A stretch of DNA of 64,000 bases from Burkholderiales bacterium (lineage in GTDB: Bacteria > Pseudomonadota > Gammaproteobacteria > Burkholderiales > Burkholderiaceae_C). Location: contig JACRPO010000018.1 in assembly GCA_016223165.1 (NCBI GenBank), forward strand, positions 1-64,000, written 5' to 3'. Numbering within the stretch: the stretch's first letter is position 1; each line of letters starts with the position of its first letter. Of the stretch, positions 27,238 through 36,300 are shown piece after piece. The position numbers and the translations under genes were made by a program. The notes under the pieces were generated by a model that searched no databases, was not told the origin of the DNA, and saw only the letters and a program-made list of their open reading frames with translations.

Positions 27238-28584
27238 TCACTCGCCACCCAGGTGCGCCAGCGCGCGCAACGCCGGCCCGCCGACCGAGACGACCATCGG
27301 CTGCTTCTTGCCGCAGTAGCCGTTGCAGCTCCACTCGATCTCGCGGCCCACCGCATCCACGCTCTGCAGCACCTTCAGCGCCGAGCCCGAGACGGTGGTG
27401 TCGCGCACCGCGCGGCCGACCTTGCCGCCGCGGATCTCGTAGGCGAGGTCGACGCCGAACATGAACTCGGTGGTCGCGTCGGCCTGGCCGTTGCCGGTCT
27501 TGAGCAGCAGGTAGCCCTCGTCGACGCCTTCGATCATCTGCTGCATCGTCGAGCTGCCGGGCAGGATGGCGGTGTTGCGCATGCGCACGAGCGGCTCGTC
27601 GTCGGGCGCGTAGGCGCGCGCGTTGCCGGTGGGCGCCAGGCCCATGCGCGCCGCCGTCTCGCGGCTGTGCATGAACTCGCGCAGCACGCCGCGCTCGATC
27701 ATCGTCACGTCGCGTGCCGGCGTGCCCTCGTCGTCGACGTAGACGGGGCAGAGCAGCTCGCGGCCCTCGAAGTGGTGCGCGAGGTCGGCCATCGAGACCA
27801 GCTCGCTCGCCACCGGCCGGCCGACGAGGTTGCCGGTGACGGCGCCGCCGAGCACCGAGTCGGCTTCGCAGGGGTGGCCCATCGCCTCGTGCGCCAGGAT
27901 GCCGGCGAGCTCGGGCGCCATCACCACGCGCTGCTGCCCGCCGCGCGCCGCCACGGCCTGGCGCTTGGCCCGCAGGTGCTCGTACAGCGCATCGAGCTTC
28001 GGCCGGAAGGCCGCGAGCGACCAGTCGAGGTCGGCAAGGCTGCCGATGCCCGAGACGATCTCGGTCAACTCGAGCGGCGCACCGTCGGCGCCTTCGGTGA
28101 CCAGCGTCACGTAGGCGGCGGCACGCTGGATGCGCGCGAGCGAACGGCTGCCGTCGGCGCTCTCGAGCTGCTTCAGGTGGTGTTCGTCGGTGGCCATCAG
28201 CCGCGTGCTGCGCAGGCCGGCATAGCTCTTCATGCAGTGGGCATGCAGCTCGGCGAGACGCGCGATGGTCTGCAACGCGGGCAACTCGCCGCGCCCGTGC
28301 GCCGCCTGGCGGCCGACCTCCCGGTCGCCCGGCAAGGCCTGCATGCGCCGGCTGCCGAAGCTGCCCATCGCCACGGCGTTGGCACGTGCTTCGCGCTGCA
28401 CCTGGTTCACCGAGGCCTCGTCGTCGCGGGGCGCCGAGGCGAAGCCCCAGTAGCCGTCGTGATAGGCGCGCGCGCTGATGCCGCACTGCACCGTGCGCAG
28501 GTTGCCGTTGAGGTTGCCGTCGACCATCGACAGCCGTGACTTGCGCAGCTCGTGGCGGCGCGTTTCGAGATAGGCGGTGTTCAT
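27238..28584 (-). CDS. tldD: TldD-type metalloprotease subunit
   Basis: A 448-residue catalytic subunit. The zinc motif HEAMGHPCEAD is at 232-242, giving HExxxH with His232 and His237. Typical surrounding segments are VVMAPELAGILAHEAMGH and DEGTPARDVTMIERGVLREFMHSRETA, with a C-terminal GYLLLKTGNGQ region. Enterobacterial TldD, as I recall it, has HEAVGHGLEGD; the PCEAD version here points to a different TldD subgroup. It is the first gene of the two-gene tldDE unit; the ATG at 28584 gives the MNTAYLETRR start. Confidence 0.88.
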   Translation of the reverse strand: MNTAYLETRRHELRKSRLSMVDGNLNGNLRTVQCGISARAYHDGYWGFASAPRDDEASVNQVQREARANAVAMGSFGSRRMQALPGDREVGRQAAHGRGELPALQTIARLAELHAHCMKSYAGLRSTRLMATDEHHLKQLESADGSRSLARIQRAAAYVTLVTEGADGAPLELTEIVSGIGSLADLDWSLAAFRPKLDALYEHLRAKRQAVAARGGQQRVVMAPELAGILAHEAMGHPCEADSVLGGAVTGNLVGRPVASELVSMADLAHHFEGRELLCPVYVDDEGTPARDVTMIERGVLREFMHSRETAARMGLAPTGNARAYAPDDEPLVRMRNTAILPGSSTMQQMIEGVDEGYLLLKTGNGQADATTEFMFGVDLAYEIRGGKVGRAVRDTTVSGSALKVLQSVDAVGREIEWSCNGYCGKKQPMVVSVGGPALRALAHLGGE

Positions 28585-28734
28585 GGCGCTGGCGGCGGGT
28601 GGCCACCGTGGGCGGAAGCGGTGGACGGATCGTACGGTCGATCGTGCCCCGTCAACCGCGCGCCGCCGATGCCCACCCACGTGTCGCGGACATGCGGCGC
28701 CGCCCCTTTCGATGCCGCTCGCCCGCCCTCGCGG

Positions 28735-31700
28735 TCACTGCGTATTGAGGCTGCTGGCCGGGATCGCGACGTAGGTGCTCTGGCCGGGCCGGCGCCAGCG
28801 CAGCTGCATCACCGCACCGCCGCCGCGTTCGTAGTACTCGAGCGTGACCGAAACGCGCTGCCCCGCCGTGAGCGTGATGCTGCCGGAGGTGTTGGTCGTG
28901 GGCGAGTGGTCGGTCCAGTTGTTGATGCGCTGCGTGCCACCGATCCACAGCCGCACGCCGTCGTCGCTGTAGGTCTGGAATCGATAGGTGCCGCTGGTGG
29001 GAACGGTGAGCGTGCCGGTCCAGCGCACGGAGTAGTTGTCGGCGGGCACGCCGATGGCTGGCCGGCCGCTCGTCCAGTCGTAGTTGACTGCCTCGGTGCG
29101 CGTGACGAGCGGCGTGCCCGCCAGCGCGGTGCCGGCGTAGTAGCTGCCGAGCAGGCCGGCGCCGCTGGCGGCCTTGGTCGGTGCGGCGCCTTCGTCGCTG
29201 CCGAGCTCGCGCACGTAGGCCGCAAGGCGCGTCACGTCGGCCGTGGCGAGGCCGTGTCCGGCGTGCGCGGCGATGGCGGCGTCCAGCGTCGCCGCCGAGC
29301 CGTCGTGCAGGTAGGGCGCCGTCGCCCACACATCGCGCAGCGTCGGCACGTCGATGCCGGCGAGCGTGCCGTTCAGGCGCGTGCCGCTGGTGGCCTTGAG
29401 CGTGCCGATATCGGCCGGGCTGCCGCCGCCGGCGCTGCGCGTGAAGGCCGTGCCCGCGTGGCAGCTGGCGCAGCCGGCATTGATGAACACCGTCCGGCCT
29501 TCGGCGGCTGTGCTCGAGAGGCTGGCTGCACTCGGCCGGCTCGGGCTGAGGTCGAAGGTGCCGAGCGAGGCGACGTAGGCCGCGAGGTCGTCCAGGTCCC
29601 CCGAGAGCCCGGCCTTGGCATCGCCGAGCGGCTGGCTGCGCGTGCCGGCGAAATACTGCGCGTCGCTCATGAGGCCGGTGCCGCCGGCAAGGGTGCGAAT
29701 CTGGCCCTCGAAGTCCTGCAGCTCGTCGAAGTTGTTGCTCCAGTGCAGGGGGCCGTGGCCCATGCTGGCGCGGCCCTTGAGCGCGACGGTGTTGCGCAGG
29801 CCCTCGCCCTGCGCGCGCAGGTCCCAGACGCGGCCGTCGTGGCCGCCGTCGTTGTGGCAGGTGGCGCAACTCATGTAGCGGTCGCGCGAGAGGCGCGGGT
29901 CGCGCGCGTCGTAGAAGAGCTTCTTGCCGCGCACGACGTTGGCCGCGAGCCTCTCCACGCCGACGGTGGCGAGCGTGGCCAGCGCCGGCGCGTCGGCACG
30001 CGCCTGCTCGGTGAGCGGCGTGAGGTCGAAGACGCCGACCGTGCGGTCCATGAAGTTGTGGACGAAGAGGGTCTTGCGGTCGGGTGAGACGAGCAGACCC
30101 TGCGGCGCGAAGCCGACATCGATGCGCATGATCTGGTTGCGCCGATGCGCGTCGAGCACGGCCACCTCGCGGCTCGTCTCGAGCGCGACGAAGAGGTAGA
30201 CGCCGAGCGGGTCGTAGGCGGCCGCGCTGGCCATGCTGGCGTTGTCGTGGTCGATGCGCGCCGCGAGGTCCTCGCTCTGCGACGACATGACGATGCGCGA
30301 GCTGATGGCGCGCACGGTGTTCTGGAAGTTGAGCGCCAGGCCGTCGCGCTGTGTGCCGCGCGCGATGTTGTCCATCTTCGAGGGCACGAAGGCCTGCGAG
30401 CCGTCGGGCGAGATGGCCGCCGCGCCGAGGTAGTTGGGGATGCCGCGGCCCTGGTTCTCGGCGTCGGTCTTGTTGCTGTGCGCGAGCGTGATGGTGCGCA
30501 CCGTGCTCATCGAGCCGGTGTTGACGACCACCACCTGGCCGCCGCCGGAGGCGGTGTTGACCGCGGCGGTCGACTCGCCGCCGAGCGGCGGCGTGATGAA
30601 GCGCGAGACGAAGGCGGTGCTGCCGTCGGCGGCCACGGCCACGTGGCGTGCGTTGGTGCCGACGGCCAGCGTGCCGGTGGTGGCGAAGGTGCTGGTGCTG
30701 ATCTTCAGCAACTGGCCGGTGCCTTCGAGGGCGACGAGCGCGCTGCCGCTCGAGCCACTCACACCAGCCACGGCGATGCCGTAGGGCAGGCCGCCGCGCG
30801 GCACGCTGATGCTGCGCGTGACGGTGAGCGTGCTGGCGCTGATGACGCTGATCGTGCCGCTGCCGCGGTTGCTCACCCACACCGAGCCGTCGGGCGCGAT
30901 GGCGAGCGCGCGCGGCGCCGTGCCGACATTGATCTCGGCGATGCGCGTGCGCGCCACGGTGTCGAAGACCGAGACGCTGTCGTTGTCGGGGTTGACCACC
31001 CACAGGCGCGCCGGCGCGCCGCTGCGCGGCTCGTAAGCCATCTGGCCGCTGAGGCTCGGAGGCTGCGCCGTGGCGGCGAGGAAGACCTGGTGCATCACCG
31101 TCTGCGAGGCGATCGCGCCGGTGTCGTCGGTGACGTCGACGGTGGCGAAGTAGATGCCGGGCGCGGCGTAGGTGTGCGTGGCGGTGCCGCTCGTGGACCA
31201 GGCGGTCAGCGCGCTGCCGTCGCCGAAGTTCCAGCGGTAGCGCACGTTGGAGCCGCTGGCGCTGGCGCCGAAAGTGGTGGTGCTGCCGCTCACCGTCGGC
31301 GCCGGCACCGTGGTCGAGCCGATGGTCAGCTGCGGGCCGGTGCCGGTGATGGTCCAGGTGAAGCTCGTGCTGGCGCTGTTGACGCCGTCGCTCACGGCGA
31401 CCTGCACGCTGTAGGTGCCGGCGGCGCTGGGCGTGCCGGTGATGAGGCCGCTCGTCGCATCGATGGCGAGGCCCGGCGGCAGGCTGCTCGCCGAGTAGCC
31501 GAGGGCATCGCCGTTGGGGTCGCTGGCGATGATCTGCAGGCCGGCGATGGCATTGCCGGCGCTGCCGGTCTGGTTGCCCGGCGTGCTCACGGTCGGCGTG
31601 ACGGCCACGTTGAGCGCGCTCGCCACGTTGACGCGCACCATCTTCGCGACCGAGGGCACGCCGGTGTCGTCGAAGACGAACATCATCCACATGCCCGGCG

Positions 31701-33186
31701 GCACGTCGGAGGCGCGGGCCGGGATCTGCACGCTCAAGGCGCCGTTCGCGCCCGCCGTGAACGGCAAGTCGACGAAGCGCTGGTCCATGTTCCAGCTGTG
31801 CGTGACCGAGCCGGTCTTGACGAAGGTGACGCGGCTGGCGGGCCGGCTGTTCGCGTGCGTGAAGCTCACCGACACCGTCTTGCCCGGGTCGACGACGGTG
31901 GGCGCGGTGGCGATCACCGGCCGCACGGCCTCGGTGGCGCTGCTCGTGAAGAGGTAGGGCGGGTGGTAGATCTCGGCGTTGAGGTTGTTCTGCGGCCCCG
32001 GCGCGCCGCCACCGGCGACGAGCACGGTGGCGTCGGGCAGCAGCAGCCCCACGCTGTGATAAAGGCGGGCGCGCACGGCGGTGGCGCCGCGTGTCCACTG
32101 GCCGGTGGTGGGGTTCCAGATCTCGGCGTCGTAGACGACGTTGGTCATCTCGTTCCACACGCTCGAGCCGCCGCTCGCGAGCACCTTGCCGTCGGCCATC
32201 AGCGTGGCCGTGCCGAGCCGGCGCTGCATGGCCATCGAGGCGGTGTTGGTGACGCTGGGCGTGCCGCCGCCAGTGATGTCGATGACGATGGCGCCGTTGC
32301 TGTTGCCGCCGAACTGCAGGATGCGGCCCGGCGCGAACATCGCCGCGCTGGCGTCGCTGCCCGCGGTGGCGGAGGGGAACTGGCCGACCTGCGTGAACGT
32401 GCCGCTGCCCTGGATGTCGACGTAGTACATGCGCCCGGCGCTGTCGAAGCCGAAGACGCGGCCGTCGGGCGCGACGAAGTTGCGCGGGTACATGAAGTCC
32501 AGGCCGCCGGTGTTGGCGCCGGTGAGCAGGCGGAACGTGCCGTCGGCGGCGCGCACCTCGGGCCGGTCGGTGCCGCCGGTGCCGCCCTGGATGTAGACCT
32601 CGCCGTTGAGCATCATGGTCGAGCTCGAGTACCAGCGCGCCCGGTTCATGTTGCTCTGGCGCGTGAGCGAGTTGTCGCCCGTGGCGAAGAGGTTGCTGTT
32701 GTTGTTGCCGGTGTTGGTGGTGGCGGTGCCGGTCCAGTTGTCGCCGCCGGCGATGAAGACCTGGTCGCCGGTGGGCAGCAGGATCTGGCTGCTGCAGAAG
32801 ATGTCGGTGCCGCTGCCGTTGCTGAAGGTGGTGTGGCTCGCGTCCTCGATGTCCCACACCGCGTACTGGAAGCTCGCGGTCTGGCGGCCGGTGGTGTCGC
32901 TGCCGTAGCTGAGGACGCGGCCGTCGGCGGTGAGCACGGCGTGCACCGGAATCACGGGCCAGGGCTGCACGGGGCCGAACTGGCCCTTGAGATGCGCGTC
33001 GGCATTGACCGGCGTGCCGGGCGGCAGCTTGTGGCGCTGCGCCGCGCTGTCCTTGGGTGTTGTTGAAGCGGTGGCGGCGGCCGCAGGCGCGGCATCGTCG
33101 CCGCCGCCGCCGCAGGAGGCCACCAGCGCGGCGAGGGCCCAGGCCGAGAGTGCAAACAACGCGGTTTGCAGAGGACGTGCGGTCAT
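28735..33186 (-). CDS. Giant exported fusion: radical-copper oxidase, Ig/PKD, YncE-like propeller, di-heme cytochrome, PA14
   Basis: A 1483-residue single chain. Residues 1-25 form a lipoprotein-type signal (ALVASC, Cys25). Residues about 60-525 are a galactose/glyoxal-oxidase unit with every copper-radical residue in place: Cys131 (DIFCSSQ) and Tyr186 (RARWYSSS) for the thioether cofactor, Tyr376-His377 (RLYHSVGLLLPD) and His463 (SVTHSWNMDQR). The closing domain is GMWMMFVFDDTGVPSVAKMVRV. Then come a putative-Ig repeat (about 528-615), a PKD domain (about 620-700), a YncE/YVTN-like beta-propeller (about 715-1060), a cytochrome-peroxidase/MauG-like region with haem motifs CATCH (1107-1111) and CASCH (1239-1243), and a C-terminal PA14 domain (about 1343-1478). 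It would oxidise an alcohol or aldehyde to make H2O2 outside the cytoplasm, with the haem part consuming or sensing it (inference). Confidence 0.9.
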   Translation of the reverse strand: MTARPLQTALFALSAWALAALVASCGGGGDDAAPAAAATASTTPKDSAAQRHKLPPGTPVNADAHLKGQFGPVQPWPVIPVHAVLTADGRVLSYGSDTTGRQTASFQYAVWDIEDASHTTFSNGSGTDIFCSSQILLPTGDQVFIAGGDNWTGTATTNTGNNNSNLFATGDNSLTRQSNMNRARWYSSSTMMLNGEVYIQGGTGGTDRPEVRAADGTFRLLTGANTGGLDFMYPRNFVAPDGRVFGFDSAGRMYYVDIQGSGTFTQVGQFPSATAGSDASAAMFAPGRILQFGGNSNGAIVIDITGGGTPSVTNTASMAMQRRLGTATLMADGKVLASGGSSVWNEMTNVVYDAEIWNPTTGQWTRGATAVRARLYHSVGLLLPDATVLVAGGGAPGPQNNLNAEIYHPPYLFTSSATEAVRPVIATAPTVVDPGKTVSVSFTHANSRPASRVTFVKTGSVTHSWNMDQRFVDLPFTAGANGALSVQIPARASDVPPGMWMMFVFDDTGVPSVAKMVRVNVASALNVAVTPTVSTPGNQTGSAGNAIAGLQIIASDPNGDALGYSASSLPPGLAIDATSGLITGTPSAAGTYSVQVAVSDGVNSASTSFTWTITGTGPQLTIGSTTVPAPTVSGSTTTFGASASGSNVRYRWNFGDGSALTAWSTSGTATHTYAAPGIYFATVDVTDDTGAIASQTVMHQVFLAATAQPPSLSGQMAYEPRSGAPARLWVVNPDNDSVSVFDTVARTRIAEINVGTAPRALAIAPDGSVWVSNRGSGTISVISASTLTVTRSISVPRGGLPYGIAVAGVSGSSGSALVALEGTGQLLKISTSTFATTGTLAVGTNARHVAVAADGSTAFVSRFITPPLGGESTAAVNTASGGGQVVVVNTGSMSTVRTITLAHSNKTDAENQGRGIPNYLGAAAISPDGSQAFVPSKMDNIARGTQRDGLALNFQNTVRAISSRIVMSSQSEDLAARIDHDNASMASAAAYDPLGVYLFVALETSREVAVLDAHRRNQIMRIDVGFAPQGLLVSPDRKTLFVHNFMDRTVGVFDLTPLTEQARADAPALATLATVGVERLAANVVRGKKLFYDARDPRLSRDRYMSCATCHNDGGHDGRVWDLRAQGEGLRNTVALKGRASMGHGPLHWSNNFDELQDFEGQIRTLAGGTGLMSDAQYFAGTRSQPLGDAKAGLSGDLDDLAAYVASLGTFDLSPSRPSAASLSSTAAEGRTVFINAGCASCHAGTAFTRSAGGGSPADIGTLKATSGTRLNGTLAGIDVPTLRDVWATAPYLHDGSAATLDAAIAAHAGHGLATADVTRLAAYVRELGSDEGAAPTKAASGAGLLGSYYAGTALAGTPLVTRTEAVNYDWTSGRPAIGVPADNYSVRWTGTLTVPTSGTYRFQTYSDDGVRLWIGGTQRINNWTDHSPTTNTSGSITLTAGQRVSVTLEYYERGGGAVMQLRWRRPGQSTYVAIPASSLNTQ

Positions 33187-33304
33187 GGATTCCCTCGCTG
33201 GCGGGCGCCCGCAGCTGCGCGGCGCCGCTTCATGTTCTGGAACGTCGCCGCATGTTCAGAAGCGCCGCGGGGTGCCACAACCCCGTGCTTGCGGGTGCGC
33301 TCGG

Positions 33305-33324
33305 GCGCGGCGCAAACGCCGCGC
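33305..33324. terminator. Perfect 8-bp hairpin downstream of the surface lipoprotein gene
   Basis: gcgcggcg-caaa-cgccgcgc, an 8-bp perfect G/C stem with a 4-nt loop. It lies 73 bp beyond the stop of the minus-strand gene at 33398 and upstream of the oxidase-fusion gene. There is no U-tract, so it may terminate with Rho or act as a leader hairpin. Confidence 0.45.
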
Positions 33325-33327
33325 ACA

Positions 33328-33365
33328 ACGCACGTCAGGGTTGACCCGCGGTCGCTGACGTGCGT
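33328..33365. terminator. 11-bp perfect inverted repeat between the two large minus-strand genes
   Basis: acgcacgtcag (33328-33338) and ctgacgtgcgt (33355-33365), separated by 16 nt. It begins 32 bp after the upstream gene's stop. A terminator stem or a dimeric operator for the oxidase-fusion gene are both possible. Confidence 0.45.
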
Positions 33366-33397
33366 GCCGCACGCGGCTCTCGCGCGGCTTTCTTCGG

Positions 33398-36300
33398 CTA
33401 CTGCTTGCGCGCGATGAAGCCGCCGATCGCAACGGCGCCGCCGTTGGTGAGCGAGAAGGCGCCGCCCACCTCCGCCGGTCCGTTGCCGCTGCCGCCGGCT
33501 TCGACGGGCCCGAAGAAGCGCCCGCTCAGCCCGCCGGCAAGCGCTGCACTGGCGGCCGGACCGGTGAGGTAGTTGGCATTGGCGCCCGAGGCCAGCACCG
33601 TGGCCGCGGTGAGGTCGACGGGCGTGTTCTGGATCGACACCGTCACGCTGCGGCTGGCGAAGTTCACGACCACCGTCACCGTGCCGGTGAACGCCACCGG
33701 CTCGTCGCTGCCGTAGGCCGAGTGGCGGCCGCGCACCACGCCGACGTAGGTGGCGGTGCCGCCGGTGGGCACGGCGGCGGGGTCGGTCGTCTCGCCGAAG
33801 GCGACGAAGCCGCGGCGGTTCTTGTTGTGCTCGCCGATGCCGCCCCACTCGGAGATGTTGACGGTGTCCTGCGTGAACCAGGCGGCGAGGTTGCCGTACC
33901 GGTAGCTGCGGTGATCGATGGTGCGATAGCCCTTGGAGCCCGGCATCGGCACGCCGAAGCCGGTGCCGCCGGGCAGCCAGGTCGGGTTGCCGTTGCCGTC
34001 GGGCAGGCCGTTGCCGGCATGCACGTCGCCGTCCTCGTGGTTGCGGATGCCGTTCACCGAGTCGGGCTCGTTGCCGCCGTAGCGCCACGACCCGCCGCCG
34101 AACTGCAGGCCGTCGGTCTCGTAGGTCGTGCACCAGCCACCGGGCACGCAGCGCGCCGGGTCGGCGCGCGGGAAGTAGCGGTTGTTCGCGTAGTTGAAGC
34201 GCGTGCCTGCCACACCGACGTACGCGTAGTCGTAGTACGAGAGGTCCGAGGGCTGCGGCAGCGCATCGAAGCGGATCGCCCCGCCGCCGTCGAGGAAGAC
34301 ACGGCCGGCGCTCGGGTTGAAGGTCTCGATGATCTGCGGCCGGTTCTGCTGGCCGCTCCAGAAGATGCCGATGTTGCTGAGCAGGGTCGCGACATCGGTC
34401 GGCGCCGCGTTGCCGTCCTTGCGCACGCGGATCTCCGCCACGCCGCCGCCGGCGAGGGCGAGGCCGGTGGCGCTGGAGAGGTTCGGGTTGTTCGCACCCA
34501 TGTCGCTGGTCGAGCGGCCGTAGACCTGCACGCCCGAGCGGCTGAGCGCGACGCCGTTGTCGGTGCGCAGCACGGTCTCGCCGCTGCATTGCCAGCCCGG
34601 GCCGTCGGCGCAGTCCATCATCATCGGGCCGATGACGGGCTCGACCGGCCCCGTGACGGTGAGCGTGCCCACCTTGTAGCGCCGGTCACCCGCCGGGTCG
34701 GTGACCCCCGGCCCGGCGGCGAGTGCGAAGTTGCCCCAGGGGTTGCCGCCCGAGAGACCGATGCGGATGTCGTAGGTGCCCGAGGGCAGCCCGGCCGGGA
34801 CGGTGATCGTGCGCGTCTCGCTGAATCCGCCGGCGCTCCAGGTGGCCGAGCTGGTCCAGTGATCGTCCACCGACCAGGCCTGCCCGGCACTGTTGACGAA
34901 GTGCATGAACTGCAGCGCGTTCGTGCTCATCGGGATGCGCAGCCAGTTGAGCGTGATCGCCACCGTGCCGCCGGCGTCGGCGCTCGCCGTGGCGGGCGTG
35001 GCCATGTCGACGCGGGTGACGCCGCCGACGGCGATGTCGAACTCCTGCGTGGCGGCGAGCCCGGCCGGGTCGAGCACGCGCACGGCGACCGCCTGCCGGC
35101 CGGCCTGGGCGTACGAAGGTGTCCACGTGATCAGGCCGGTCGTTGCCTGGATGGTCATGCCGGCCGGCGCCTGCGTGAGCGAATACGTGAGCACGTCGCC
35201 GTTCGGGTCGAGAGCCTCGACGTCGTAGGCGTAGGCCGCGCCGACCGCGGCCATGGGCACCGGCGCCGAGGTGATGCCCGGTGCGGCATTCGGCGCGGTC
35301 ACGACGATCGAGAAGGTCTGCGTCGCGGCCAGGCCGCCCGCATCGACGACGCGCACCTCGACGACGCGCGTGCCCGCCTGCGCGGCGGTCGGTGTCCACG
35401 CGATGAGGCCGGTGCCGGCATGGATGCTCATGCCGCTCGGCGCCTGCGCGAGCGAATAGGTCAGCGCGTCGCCGTTCGCATCGACGGCGTCGACATCGTG
35501 GCTGTACGGCGCACCGACCACCGCCGTGGTGGCCGGGGTGGAGGTGATCTGCGGCGCCAGGTTCGGCGCCGCCACGGTGATCGTGAACGGCTGCGTCGCG
35601 GCCAGCCCCGCCGGGTCCGCGGCGCGCACGGTGACGGCGTGCGGGCCGGTCTGCGTGCTCGAGGGTGTCCAGGTGACGAGGCCGCTCGCGGCCTGGATCG
35701 TCATGCCCTGCGGGGCCTGCGCGAGCGAATGCGAAAGGGCATCGCCGTTCGGGTCGGTGGCGACAACCAGGTAGCTGTAGGGCTGGCCGGTGACGGCCGC
35801 CGGCGGCGGCGTGGAAGTGATCTGCGGCGCGGCATTGGCCACCGTGACGGTGACCGAGAAGGCCTGCGTGGCGAAGAGGCCCGCCGGGTCGGCGGTGCGC
35901 ACGGTGACCGCGTGGCTGCCGGCCTGCGAGGGCGTGGGCGTCCAGGCGACGAGGCCGCTGGCGGCGTCGATCGTCATGCCGGCCGGTGCGCGCGTGAGTG
36001 AGTAGGCGAGCGCGTCGCCGTTGGCATCGACGGCGCGCACGGCGTAGGCGTAGGCCACGCCGGCCACGGCTGCCGTCACCGGGGCCGAGGTGAACTCCGG
36101 CGCGGCATTGCCGACGGTGACGGTGATCGAGAAGGCCAGCGTGGTGGCGAGGCCGCTGGGGTCGGCCACCCGCACGGTGACGGCATGGCTCCCGGCCTGG
36201 GCGGCCGAAGGAGTCCAGGCGATGCGGCCCGCGCCGGCGTCGATCGTCATGCCGGCAGGGGCCTGCGTGAGCGCATAGCTCAGGGTGTCGCCGTCGGGAT

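Noticed and set aside
30145..33066. 973-codon open frame on the plus strand opposite the oxidase fusion
   Set aside because: Low-complexity Arg/Ala/Gly translation with no motif; the minus-strand frame has complete, recognisable domains.
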